Assembly (NCBI GenBank): GCA_014490595.1
Contig: CP061031.1
Span: 1,116,001 to 1,180,000, forward strand
Length of the DNA: 64,000 nucleotides
Direction: 5' to 3'
Origin: Corynebacterium wankanglinii
GTDB lineage: Bacteria > Actinomycetota > Actinomycetes > Mycobacteriales > Mycobacteriaceae
Below, piece by piece: positions 36,229 to 46,298 of this stretch. The position numbers were made by a program, and so were the translations under genes. The number at the start of each line of letters is the position of its first letter. Positions within the stretch are counted from its first letter, which is position 1. The notes under the pieces are model-generated. The model was not told the origin of the DNA. It was given only the letters and a program-made list of their open reading frames with translations, and made no database searches.

Positions 36229-36265
36229 AAGCGCTTGGAGAGCCGGAGCGCATAAGGTGGAGCGC

Positions 36266-37225
36266 ATGCATGCGTCCTCTGATTCTGACCTTCTCTCCGC
36301 TATCGGCAACACACCCCTCGTGGACGTGTCCGCTGGATTCGCTGGCCAATCCCGAGTGTGGGGCAAGCTTGAATCTTTCAACCCGGGCGGGAGTGCGAAG
36401 GACCGCACGGCGCGCGCGATGGTTGCAGACGCTACCGCGAAGGGGCTGCTGCACCCTGGGGCGGTGGCTGTGGAGTCCAGCAGCGGCAACCTGGGCATCG
36501 CGCTCGCACGCGAAGCTGTTGTCGGCGGCTGGGAGTTCCACTGTGTGGTTGACCCCCGCACGAACCAGGCGACACTCTCGATGATTTCCGCGCTCGGGGC
36601 CGTGCTGCACCCGGTGCGCGAGCCTGACCCGGAAACAGGAGACTGGCTCACGGCGCGGCGCAACCTCGTGGCACAGCTCAAGGAGGATCTCGGCGCGGTG
36701 AACCTGGATCAGTATTCGAACCGGGCGGCCTTTGACGCCCACGACCAGGGCACCATGCGAGAAATTGCGGAGCAGCTCGGTCATGCACCGGAGCTGCTGG
36801 CGGTAGCGGTGAGTACCACCGGCACGGTTGGCGGATGCCTGCGGCATATCCGCGAACATGGCTACGCAACGAAGGTTGTCGCGGTAGACGCGGAGGGGTC
36901 GGTGCTGTTCGACGGCGACCGGGGTGAGCGCATCCTTCCTGGATATGGCGCTGGTGTTGTCACGGAACTGTCAACAGCGGTTTCGCCGGACCGGGTGGTT
37001 CGGGTTCCGGCAGCAGCTGCGGTCAGCGCTGCGCGTGGCCTGGCTCGAGCCACAGGATTCGTGCCCGGGGCGTCTGGCGGGGCAGTGGCGTACGCGGTTG
37101 AGCAGCTCATAGCGGAAGGGGCAGCTGAAGAGGTTGTGGCGGTGTTCCACGATGACGGGCGGGCCTACCTGGACACCGTCTACAACGATGAGTGGGTTGC
37201 TGAAAACATCGGAGGTGCGCTGTGA
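36266..37225 (+). CDS. PLP-dependent cysteine-synthase-like enzyme (SbnA type)
   Basis: 319 residues, fold type II beta-substituting enzyme. PLP Lys is K45 in NPGGSAKDRTA, with ESSSGNLGIALA for the substrate loop, STTGTVGGCLRHI for the phosphate loop, and GASGGAV near the C-terminus. Its closest look is to SbnA, which makes N-(2-amino-2-carboxyethyl)-L-glutamate from O-phosphoserine and glutamate, rather than housekeeping CysK. The substrate is an inference. TAAGGT is 7 bases before the ATG. Its stop overlaps the start of the next gene by four bases (ATGA). A deleted second copy is at 48931-49050. Confidence 0.75.
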   Translation: MHASSDSDLLSAIGNTPLVDVSAGFAGQSRVWGKLESFNPGGSAKDRTARAMVADATAKGLLHPGAVAVESSSGNLGIALAREAVVGGWEFHCVVDPRTNQATLSMISALGAVLHPVREPDPETGDWLTARRNLVAQLKEDLGAVNLDQYSNRAAFDAHDQGTMREIAEQLGHAPELLAVAVSTTGTVGGCLRHIREHGYATKVVAVDAEGSVLFDGDRGERILPGYGAGVVTELSTAVSPDRVVRVPAAAAVSAARGLARATGFVPGASGGAVAYAVEQLIAEGAAEEVVAVFHDDGRAYLDTVYNDEWVAENIGGAL

Positions 37226-39980
37226 AGGTAGCAATTATCGGGGCGGGCCCGCGAGGGTTGTGGGCCGCAGAAGCCCTCATGGAGCGCGCACGGCAGCGCG
37301 GGGCCGCTATTGAGCTGACAGTGTTTAACGAGCGCCCGCTTTCGGAAGCATCGGCACCGGGGGCGTTCGGTGTGTCTGTGCCGCAGGAGTGGATTCTGAA
37401 CGCACCCAAAACCATTGTGCGGACTCAGCTCGGCGCACTAGATCCTCAAAGCGAGCTCGCTGGTGACTTCCCCAGCCGGCGGCATGTAGGGGAGCACCTC
37501 GTCGCATCCTGGCGCGCGCTGGAGCAGCATCTGCCGCCGCGGTGCAGCGTCGCACACCGAATGAAGCGAGTGGACATGGTCGAACCGACCGCTGGAGGAG
37601 TCAAGGTGAGCGGCGAGCACTTCGACGAGGTGCTGCTGGCCACCGGCCATGCCCACGACTGGCCGGGATCACTCGCTCACGAGGATCTCGGCGACTTGAA
37701 AGTGGTTGCGCCGCCGTACCCTGCGACGAATCTTGACGTGGTCAGCACGAACGACATCGCGGTAGTGCGCGGGGCAGCGCTGACGTTCATCGACGTAGTG
37801 AAGTACGCGAATGCCAAGGCGTTTTACCCGGTCACCCGTTCCGGCCGGTTCATGGAGGTGAAGGCGTACCTGCCAAGCGACGCCGAGCGACAAGCCCGGC
37901 CCGTCATTCAGGCGGCATCGCAGGCAATCCTCGAGTGCGAGCACTTGGATCATCTCGTAGAGATCCTCACGGCCTGTGCAACGGAGATTTTGCGCATTGT
38001 CGAGGGCGACGGCGGCGAAGTAGAGGTCCGCGACGTCTTTCTGGGAAAGGACTTCACTGGGGACCCGGTTGCAGAATTACGGGCGTCGCTTGAAGCAGCG
38101 CTCGGCGAGCGGCCGTGGACGCCGGCACTTGCGGCGCAGGTCGCCTTCCGGGAAACGTACGACGCACTGATAGAGCGGTCCTCATTCGGCGGCCAGGAAA
38201 CGCTCGGCGGCAAGGATTTCCACGACTTCACCCGAACCATGGAGCGCGTCGCCTTCGGCCCGCCGGCTGAATCCGCATCGGCGCTGCTTGACCTCATCGG
38301 CCAAGACCGCGTGCGCACCGATCTGATCGGCCGTGGTGAGGAAGATCTCCGCACACTCGCACAGGAGGTGGACGCAACCGTTGTCATCGACGCGGTGCTT
38401 GCGCCGCCTGGGGTGATTGACGGCACGTTGGTTGGCAACCTTGTGGCCGCCGGCATCGGCATCCGCGACGGTGATACCGGCGCCCTCGAAGTCGAGCGCG
38501 ACGGCACACTCGTCGGCCAGATGCACATCGCTGCGACAGGACGCATGAACGAGGGGCGCATCCTCGGACACGACACACTCAAGCGGACACAGCACGACGT
38601 CGTCGACCGCTGGGCGGACCGTGTCAGTGCTTCGGCCATGGACACACCAGATCGCGTCCACGGCCTGCCGCCGCTTGAACCAACACATGTCGCGTGGTCC
38701 GACAGCCTGCTCGCAGACTCGGATGCGTGCCACCGCTTGCTCGATGAGTACGGCAGTCCAGTCAACGTGCTGCATCCGGGCCCGATGCAGGCCAATATCG
38801 ACGAATTGGTCAAGGCCGGTCGTGACTGCGGCGTTGAGACGAAGGTGTTCTACGCGCGTAAGGCCAACAAAGCGTTAGTGTTCGCCGATACCGCGCGCGA
38901 TACGGGCAACGGCGTTGACGTGGCCAGCGAGAACGAGCTGCGCCAGGTTCTCGCCCACAACGTCCCCGGCGATCGCATCATTCTCTCGGCAGCGATCAAG
39001 CCGGATTGCCTCCTGCAGCTCGCCATTGACAACGGGGTGGTTATCTCCGCTGACAACCGCGCGGAGTACGACCGGATTGATGCCCTCGCCGCTGCGTCCG
39101 GTCTCACCGCCCGCGTTGCCCCGCGCCTAGCTCCGGACCCCGACACTATGCCGCCGACCCGGTTCGGCGAGCGGCTGGGGGACTGGGCGTGGCATCTGCG
39201 CGAGCCGTCGTCAAGCGTGCGCATCGTCGGTGTCCACGCCCACCTCCACGGGTACGCAGCCGCCGACCGTTCCGCGGCGCTGCGCGAATGCTTGCAGCTT
39301 ATCGACGTCCTCACGGCGGCCGGCCACACTCCCGAGTTCATCGACATCGGTGGGGGCGTGCCGATGCGTTACCTCGCCCATGAGGAGCAGTGGCGCAACT
39401 ACCAGCAAGCTATTGCAGCGCAGCGCGCCGGTTACGCGGAGCCGTTCACGTGGAAATCGGACCCGCTCACCAACACCTACCCTTACTGGCAGGAACCCAC
39501 GCGGGGAACCTGGCTCAAAGAGGTGCTCGCGAACGGCGTGGCACAAGGCCTGCGCGAGCGGGGCCTTCGGCTGCACCTGGAACCGGGCGGTCCCTACTGG
39601 ACGGCTGTGGTGTCATTTTGGCCCGTGTGGCTTTTGTGAAAACGCGCTCGGATGGGCTGCCCTTGGTGGGCTTGGAGATGAACCGCACGCAGTGCCGCAC
39701 GACGTCGGACGATTACCTCACCGACCCAAAACTGGTGAAGCGGACGCCCGACGGTGAGCCCCTCGAAGCGTTCCTGGTGGGTGCGTACTGCATCGAGGAC
39801 GAGATTATTCTTCGGCGCAAGATCCGCTTCCCGCGGGGCGTAGCCGCCGGCGATATCGTTGCGATCCCGAATGCGGCCGGGTACTTCATGCACATCCTTG
39901 AAAGCGCCTCCCACCAGATACCGCTTGCCAAAAACGTGGTGTGGCCTGCGGGAGAGCTCGACGCCATAGACCGCGGTTAA
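37222..39980 (+). pseudogene. NAD(P)/FAD-binding domain fused to PLP-dependent decarboxylase (Y4yA/LysA-like), one apparent frameshift
   Basis: About 919 residues if one base is restored. The N-terminal half begins with a Rossmann motif (VAIIGAGPRGLWAAEAL) and continues as a flavoprotein-type domain (LLATGHAHDWPG, VVRGAALTFIDVV, AATGRMNEGRILGHDTL) to about residue 475. The C-terminal half is a fold-type III PLP enzyme: VFYARKANKA (K547), GNGVDVASENELRQVL, VRIVGVHAHLHGYA, FIDIGGGVPMRY, then LHLEPG. At 39588-39590 a base is missing; with it the text runs GRSLLDGCGVILARVAFVKTR…MNRTQCRTTSDDYL to a full C-terminus ending 39980. As sequenced, translation stops at 39639 and lacks the active-site Cys region. 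It overlaps the SbnA-like gene by four bases. Confidence 0.75.
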
Positions 39981-39996
39981 TCCCGCGGGATGGTTG

Positions 39997-40037
39997 AGGC
40001 CCCGGCACCGCTGCTGCGCGGTGTCGGGGCCTTCTCT
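39997..40037 (+). terminator. Terminator between the decarboxylase fusion and the phosphatase
   Basis: AGGCCCCGGCACCGC / GCGGTGTCGGGGCCT stem (15 pairs, one G-T) with loop TGCTGC and T-rich tail; can work for both convergent genes. Confidence 0.85.
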
Positions 40038-40054
40038 TGGCTGGTGCTTCGGCG

Positions 40055-42193
40055 TTAGATGTTGAACTGGTTGCGGATGTCCTCAACCCACTGCGGGTTC
40101 ACGCGGACAAGGACAGCGAAGATGGACGCCAGCAGCCCAACAAGGATGGCCAGCACGGTGAGGATGATGCCGCCAGTGCTGCTGCCGGAGGTGCTGCTGC
40201 CGGAGGCACTGCCCTCAGTGTCAACGCCATGAGGCTTCTCGGCTGCGGACGTGGAAGACGGGGTCGCAGCCGGCTCGGCGCCCTTGGTCACCGTTGTCGG
40301 CACAGCGACCGTCGTGGTCTTCACCACGGTCGCCGTTACCGTGGTGGGCACCGTCTTGGTCTTTTCCACAACCTTGGTGGACGGCGAGGTTTGCGTCGAG
40401 GTTTCAGTCACGGTGGCCTTGCCGGTAGAGGTGGTGGTCTCGGTGAGGACCTTCTCAGACGTTTCCGTGGCGGTCACGACCTGGGGTTCGGCGTTCTTGG
40501 TGATCGTGGTCGGGACCTTCACCGTCTCAGTTTGGACAACGGTTTCCTTCACCGTGGTGGGCACCGTCTTGGTCTTTTCAACAACCTTGGTGGACGGCGA
40601 GGTCTGCGTGACCGTCTCAGTGACGGTGGCCTTGCCAACCAACGTCTTGGTGGTGGTCACGAGTTTCTCGGACGTCTGCGTGGTGGTGATCGTTACCGGC
40701 TTTGACTTCTCGGTCTCCGGCGCAGGCTCGGTTGCAGTCTCGGCCGTGGTGGCGGTTTCGCCTTGGGTCGGGGCAGCGGCAGAGGACTCCTCCGTCGGGG
40801 TCTGCGTCGAGGTTTGCTCGGTCGAGGTCTCCTGCGGCTTTTCGTCGTCCTTCTTGCGAAGCGTCACCTGGTCCACCACGTACGGAGTGTTGATGTTGTA
40901 GGTGGTCAGCTTCAGCTCGGTCGGCGAGACGTCGATGCTAGTGTAGTCCGGGTTATAGTCTTGGCGCCAGCGAGCGGTGGAGTCGTGCGCCAGATCGCGG
41001 GCGCGTTCCTCACGGATGTTCGGGTGCTTCTCGCCGTTCTTGTCCTGGAAGTCGTAGTACTTGCCGCCAGTCGCGGTGGTGGAGGTGACGTAGAGTACTT
41101 CGCCGTCTTCTGGGATCAGAATGTCGCCGGACTTGGAGGCGCCCTCGGGGATGACCGGGGTAAACCCGTTCATCAGGTGGGTGCGGGTGTAGATGTGGTC
41201 GTGGCCGCTGAGCACGAGGTCGACGCCAGCCTCCGAGAGCTTCGGAGTCAGGGAGTCCCGCAGCGCGGTGACATCCGGGTCCGTGTAGTGGGTGCCCTGC
41301 GAGAACGGGGCCTGGTGGATGCCAACGATCACCCAATCCGCGTCAGCGCCGTGCTCCGCAATGGTGTCGTTGACAAACTTGGCGTGCGTGTCAATGTCGG
41401 CGGCGCTGGCACGGTTGCCGTCGAGGCCGATGAACAGCACGTTGTTGTAGTTGAAGAAGTAATTCGCGGTGCTGCCCACCTCGTTTGGCAGGAAGTAGGT
41501 GTCCCGGAAGTGGCTGTCGGGTGCGTAGGTTTCGTGGTTGCCCTTCAGCACAGCGAGGCGATATTTCTGCAGCTGCTCCGGTGCGGTAAACGCCTCAAGC
41601 TGCGCGACGGGGGCGCCCCAGCCTTCAGCTTGATCGCCCAGGTGCATGATGAAGGCGGAATCCGGGTGCTCGCCTGTAGCAACGTTGACGGCTTTGTCCC
41701 AGGCGGCGGCTTGTTCCTTGATCTTCGCGTCCACACCGATCTGAGCGTCCGCCATTGCGAGGAAGTTCCAGGAATCAGCATCAGCGCCGGTGGTAAACGA
41801 GCGCTGCCCACTCCAGCCGCGCCTTTCATCCCCAACGCGGTAGACATACTCGGTTTCCGGCTGGAGCCCGGTCATCTTCGCCTCGTGCGGGTAAAAAACG
41901 GCGGCGTTGTACGGCCCGGCGGGCGATTCAACGCGGGTGACGTCCGCCGGCTCGCCGGCAGGCCAGTATTCGAGGAACTGCGTCCCGGACCGCCTGGACT
42001 GCCAGGCCAGGTTTGCCTCGGTGGCGTCGGAGCCGATGCCGAGCACGATGCGGCTGATCTTGGTGTTGATCGCATCGTCCTGCGCGTCGGCGGAAACGGC
42101 GGTGGTGAGCGGCGCGAACAGGGAGATGACAACCGCGGTGGCGGCTGCACGGCGGTGCACGGAGTACATGCGGGGAGAATGCGTGAGGGTCAT
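40055..42193 (-). CDS. Secreted purple-acid-phosphatase-like enzyme with Thr/Val stalk and C-terminal anchor
   Basis: 712 residues. Signal peptide (to about 37), an N-terminal fibronectin-like domain of purple acid phosphatases (IVLGIGSDATEANLAWQS…TEYVYRVGDE), then a calcineurin-like metallophosphoesterase: LAMADAQIG, HLGDQAE, LKGNHETYA, VGIHQAPF and LSGHDHIYTRTH. From about 455 a low-complexity stalk follows, rich in Thr, Val, Lys and Glu, with two copies of a roughly 70-residue unit (each with TSPSTKVVEKTKTVPTTV). It ends in a membrane helix (IILTVLAILVGLLASIFAVLV) and short tail. It is a surface-anchored phosphatase for phosphate scavenging, divergent from phoD. Confidence 0.85.
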   Translation of the reverse strand: MTLTHSPRMYSVHRRAAATAVVISLFAPLTTAVSADAQDDAINTKISRIVLGIGSDATEANLAWQSRRSGTQFLEYWPAGEPADVTRVESPAGPYNAAVFYPHEAKMTGLQPETEYVYRVGDERRGWSGQRSFTTGADADSWNFLAMADAQIGVDAKIKEQAAAWDKAVNVATGEHPDSAFIMHLGDQAEGWGAPVAQLEAFTAPEQLQKYRLAVLKGNHETYAPDSHFRDTYFLPNEVGSTANYFFNYNNVLFIGLDGNRASAADIDTHAKFVNDTIAEHGADADWVIVGIHQAPFSQGTHYTDPDVTALRDSLTPKLSEAGVDLVLSGHDHIYTRTHLMNGFTPVIPEGASKSGDILIPEDGEVLYVTSTTATGGKYYDFQDKNGEKHPNIREERARDLAHDSTARWRQDYNPDYTSIDVSPTELKLTTYNINTPYVVDQVTLRKKDDEKPQETSTEQTSTQTPTEESSAAAPTQGETATTAETATEPAPETEKSKPVTITTTQTSEKLVTTTKTLVGKATVTETVTQTSPSTKVVEKTKTVPTTVKETVVQTETVKVPTTITKNAEPQVVTATETSEKVLTETTTSTGKATVTETSTQTSPSTKVVEKTKTVPTTVTATVVKTTTVAVPTTVTKGAEPAATPSSTSAAEKPHGVDTEGSASGSSTSGSSTGGIILTVLAILVGLLASIFAVLVRVNPQWVEDIRNQFNI

Positions 42194-42251
42194 GGTTGCT
42201 CACTTAAATCACGCGGTTTTAACAGCCGGTTACAAGCACTGCGTCACCTTG

Positions 42252-42269
42252 GTGAATTGAAAGTGAATT
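42252..42269. promoter_or_regulatory. Direct-repeat operator between divergent phosphatase genes
   Basis: GTGAATT-GAAA-GTGAATT: two identical 7-mers with 4-base spacing, an 11-base period typical of OmpR-family response regulators such as the phosphate-starvation regulators. It is located 59 bases from the acid phosphatase start and 61 from phoD. Identity of the regulator is inference. Confidence 0.55.
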
Positions 42270-42329
42270 TTGGGCAACTAGGCATTGCCCTTGTTGCGAG
42301 CGATTCGCACCTAGTTGAGAGTTACCTGT

Positions 42330-44026
42330 ATGAGCGCAAAATTCAGTGTGAACCGCCGTGTGTTCCTGCAATCTGCCGCTGCGGCTGCCGCCGTTACCGC
42401 CATCGGCACGGGCGGTGCCTACGCTGCCCGTCGCAACACTGTTTCCACGCCGGAGGAGCCCACCCCGGCTGAGAACTGGGATCTGCCGTTCCTGCATGGG
42501 GTTGCCTCCGGCGACCCGCTGTCGGACCGTGTGGTGCTGTGGACACGCGTTACTCCGTCGCGTGAGGCGCTGCCTGGCTCCGGCCTCGGCGAGGATGTGC
42601 AGCTGGAGTGGCAGATTGACACGTCGGAGGATTTCTCCAGCCCGACGACGGGCACCGTGACCACGTCTGCGGATTCGGACCACACGGTGCACGTTGATCC
42701 GGCCGGGCTCACGCCGGATACCGAATACTTCTACCGCTTTATCGTGCGAAGCGGCGCGTTCGAGGGGTCTGTTTCGCCGGTTGGCCGGACGCTGACCGCG
42801 CCTGCGGCGGACGCGGACCTCGACCAGCTCAACCTCGCCATCGCATCGTGCGCGAACTGGGAATCCGGCTTCTTCGCGGCGTACGGGGATATGGCGCAGC
42901 GTGCCCGGTCCGGCGAAATCGACCATGTGGTCTTTCTGGGCGATTACATCTACGAATATCCCACTGGCGAGTACGCGGGCAAAAGTGGCGTGGCGCGTAT
43001 GCACCACCCGGAGTGGGAGATTTCCACGCTGGAGGATTACCGCCAGCGCCACGGCCGCTACCGCACTGATCTCAACCTGCAGGCAGCGCACGCTGCCTGC
43101 CCGTGGATTGTGGTGTGGGACGACCACGAGTCCGCGAACGACAGCTGGCTGGACGGTGCGGAGAACCACACCGACGGTCGTGTGGAGGGCCAGTGGCACG
43201 AGCGTCTGGGCAACGCCGAGCAAGCGTACTTCGAGTGGCTTCCGGTGCGAGCGCGTTCTGCGGAAGACGACGACCAGCTGCTCTACCGTAGCTTCACTTT
43301 CGGCACACTGGCGCAGTTGATCATGATGGATCTGCGTTCGTACCGCAGTGAGCAGACCACCGGCGATCAATCAGTGGACGCTGAGCGCACGATGCTGGGC
43401 AAGAAACAATTCAACTGGCTCGCACAGCAGCTGCAGGATTCTGACGCGCGCTGGGATGTGCTGGGCAATTCGGTGATGATCTCCCCGATGCGTTTTGTCA
43501 CCGTCCAAAACAACGATAAAGCCAATGTTGCTTCGGGGTACATGCAAGAACGCGCAACGGGCATCACCGTCAACTCGGACCAGTGGGACGGTTACGCTGC
43601 GGAGCGCGACCGCGTGCTCACCATGTTGGACGAGCAAGAGTCCAACGCGTTGTTCCTTACTGGCGACATCCACTCGGAGTGGGCGAACTCTATCGTTTCG
43701 CCTTCCGGCTTCGGGAGATCGGGTGCGAGATGGTGACAACGTCGATCTCCGCTCCGAATGTGGACGACATTCTCACAGACGTCTTCGGCACTTACCACAG
43801 GGAGGACAACTCCACCTCGCTGCTGGTGGAGCGGATGATCCGCGAGTACAACCCGTGGGTCAACCACATCGACTTTGACGCGCACGGCTACGGCATCGCA
43901 AGCATCCACTACGACTACGTGGACATGCTGTACTACCGCGTTTCAGACGTGGAGGACCCGGATGCCGCAGTCAGCCTCGGCACGAAGCGTCAGTGGCGCA
44001 TCGGCGAGGGGTTCGTCGAAGCATAA
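42330..44026 (+). pseudogene. phoD: PhoD-family alkaline phosphatase/phospholipase D, Tat-exported, one apparent frameshift
   Basis: Ca2+/Fe3+-dependent phosphodiesterase releasing phosphate outside the cell. ATG 42330 begins a Tat signal with NRRVFLQSAAAAAAVTAIG. The N-terminal PhoD domain (FLHGVASGDPLSDRVVLWTRVTP…) and the catalytic domain (ASCANWESGFFAAYGDMA, HVVFLGDYIYEYP, DDHESANDSW, LTGDIHSEWANSIV) are intact. At 43713-43715 a G is missing from a G run; with it the protein continues GFGEIGCEMVTTSISAPNVDD…RVSDVEDPDAAVSLG…EGFVEA to 44026, about 565 residues. As sequenced it ends at 43736. Confidence 0.85.
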
Positions 44027-44030
44027 TCTG

Positions 44031-44100
44031 CTTATCGACGACGGCCGCGACATCTGGGTGGGCGGTCACCGCGCGCGTGCGCGGCACCATCGAGCTGTAG
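44031..44100 (+). pseudogene. PhzF C-terminal remnant (second cluster copy)
   Basis: Reads LIDDGRDIWVGG in one frame and VTARVRGTIEL-stop in the next, matching the last 25 residues of the PhzF protein at 35407-36228 (IADDGEDIWVGGRAVVRVRGTLDVE). It begins four bases after the phoD stop. The rest of the gene is gone. Confidence 0.7.
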
Positions 44101-44109
44101 GCGGGCGGC

Positions 44110-46298
44110 CTACGTCATCATCACCTTGGTCTGGGCGACCGCCTCGTCCATGCGGCTGATCGCGTGGTGCAGACGGTGGCGCAGCCAGAGGCCGAGGAAG
44201 AGGAAGGGCAGCGCGAAGAGGACGAGGATGCCGAGGGCTCGCCAGAAGTCCCAGCCGTAGGTGCCGAAGACCGCGGCGCGCATAGCGCGGATCGAGTAAG
44301 TCGCGGGCAGCCAGGGGCTGATCGCCTGCGCCCAGCCCGGCAGCAGCTGCAGCGGGTAGGCGCCGCCCGCCGCCGAGACCTGGAGCACCAGGATGAGCAC
44401 GCCCACGGCCTTGCCGGCGTTGCTCAGGGAGAGCACCAGCGTGTAGCAGATCAGGTGGAAGACCAGGCTCGAGACCCACCCCGCCACGAAGAGGAGGAAG
44501 GGGTGCGCGGGCTCGATGCCCACGTAGACGATGAGCCCCGCCATGAGGAGCGTGGATTGGGCCAGGCCGGTGGTCACGAACGTCAGGTAGCGGCCGAAGT
44601 ACTTCTGGCCCGCGGTGACGCGGCCGGGATCGACCACGTTCTGTTCGATGGAGCGGTCGTCCGTGCGCACGGCCACCGACGTCAACAGGGCGCCTACCCA
44701 CAGGGCGAGCACCGTGTAGAGCGGGCCATGCCGGCGCCGAAGCTGACGCGGGGGAAGACCTCCTTGCGCTCCACCTTGACTGGGTCGACGAGGGCGTCGG
44801 CGAGCACTTCCGGGTGGCTGGAGACGAGGTCGGCCAGATTCGTCAGGTCCCCGCTCGAGCGCGCCTGCGCGATCGACTGCTGCGCCTCCTGCATCCTCGC
44901 CGCGTTGGCGCGCAGGGATTCCGCCGTGTCGCGCAGGTTCGCACCGGACGCTGCGAGGGTGTCGCGCAGCGAGCCGGGCCGGTTGACCAGGGCAGAGGAG
45001 ACGCCGTCCATGTCCGAGCGGGCCTTGTCGACGTTCGCCCGGACGTTGTCCAGCGAGCCCGACAGCGCCTCGAGGCGCGGGCGGATCCCGGTGTCGTAGG
45101 AATTCTTGGCCGAGTCCATCGCCTCGCGGGCCCGGGCGATCGAGTCCTCGATCTCCTGCCGGTCCGCGTTCTTCCCGTCCCGGCCGCCCTGCCCGGCGGT
45201 GAGGCGCGCGGCGGCGTCGTTGAGTCCGTCGCGCACGGCCGTCTGGCGGGCAATGGCGTCGTTGAGGTCGCCGACCACCGCGCGCACCCCCGGCTGGGCG
45301 TCGGGGGGAAGCACCGGGGCGACATGCCCGTTGATGGTGTCGCGCAGGGCCGTGTACTGCTTCACCTGGACATCGATGCGCGCGGCGATGTCCGTCAGGC
45401 TCGCGGCGGTGGCCTGGGAGGTGGCGGAGGAGTCCGCCAGCAGCTGGTCGACACGGTCGCTCACGGCGGCGAAGCTTACCGACGTCGCCCCCAGCGCCGC
45501 CGCAAGCGCCGCGCCGCCTCCGCCGAGGCTCGCCCCGGTGACCCCGAGGTCGACGGGGCGGACCTGCCCGAGAGAGTCGCCCAGCGCCCCGGAGATCCGC
45601 TCGGCGCTGTCGACGAGCGGCACGCTCGACTCTGTGAGCGAGGCGAGCGCGTCCACGGTGCTAGCGCTGGAGAGCAGCTGGTCGCGGGCGCTGGCGGTGC
45701 GCGTCCCGATGGAGTCGAGCGCCTGCTTGGTCTCCGCCTCGTTGAAGAAGTCCGAGGCCGTCTCGATCAACCCGAATGACACCTCGGCGAGGGCCCTGGT
45801 GAACGACGCGCTGATCTGGGCGCTGACGCCCTGCGTGCCGTTGGAGATGAGCAGCGGGGAGATGGGGTTCTTCTTCTCGTTGATGTAGAGGTCGATGCGG
45901 CTGGGTTCGGCGTCGCCGGCGTAGAAGGTGAACATGTCGTCGCTCAGCGTGGGAGGCAGGACGATGGCGGCGTAGTACTCGCCGGATTTCGCGCCCTCGA
46001 TGGCGTCGTCGGCGTCGGTGATGACCCAGTCCATCGAGTCGTCGCGGTAGAGCTGGGAGAGTACCATGTCGCCGACGTTGACGGTCAGCGGGGTGAGGTC
46101 GCTCGTGTGGCCGCGGTCGGTGCTGGCCACCGCCACCTCGAGGCGCTCGGTGTTGCCGAATGGGTCCCACGTGGCCAGCACGTTGAACCAGGCGAAGAGG
46201 CAGGGGATGGCGATCAGGCCGACCATGACGATGCCCGCCATGACGTTGGTGTAGAGCCGGCGCAGGTCGTTGTAGGCGATGGAGAAGACGGTTCTCAC
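44110..46298 (-). pseudogene. YhgE/Pip-family membrane protein, second gene of pair, one apparent frameshift
   Basis: N-terminal membrane helix (NVMAGIVMVGLIAIPCLFAWFNV), an extracellular domain with DWVITDADDAIEGAKSGEYYAAIVLPP and a long alanine-rich coiled region (about 170-500), then a C-terminal ABC-2-like membrane domain (YFGRYLTFVTTGLAQSTLLMAGLIVY…). The two parts are in different frames; one more G in the run at 44723-44725 joins them as AGMAPLYTVLALWVGALLTSV. Full length would be about 729 residues. Its start overlaps the upstream YhgE gene by four bases. The family includes phage-receptor Pip and EsaA-like secretion components; function here unknown. Confidence 0.78.

Noticed and set aside
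40300..40680. Repetitive DNA that could be mistaken for a CRISPR or satellite
   Set aside because: It is the coding repeat of the Thr/Val stalk of the phosphatase; unit of about 210 bases with diverged copies, no spacer structure.
40763..42472. Long open frame (569 codons) on the plus strand
   Set aside because: Shadow of the purple-acid-phosphatase-like gene on the minus strand and crosses its promoter region; no domain.
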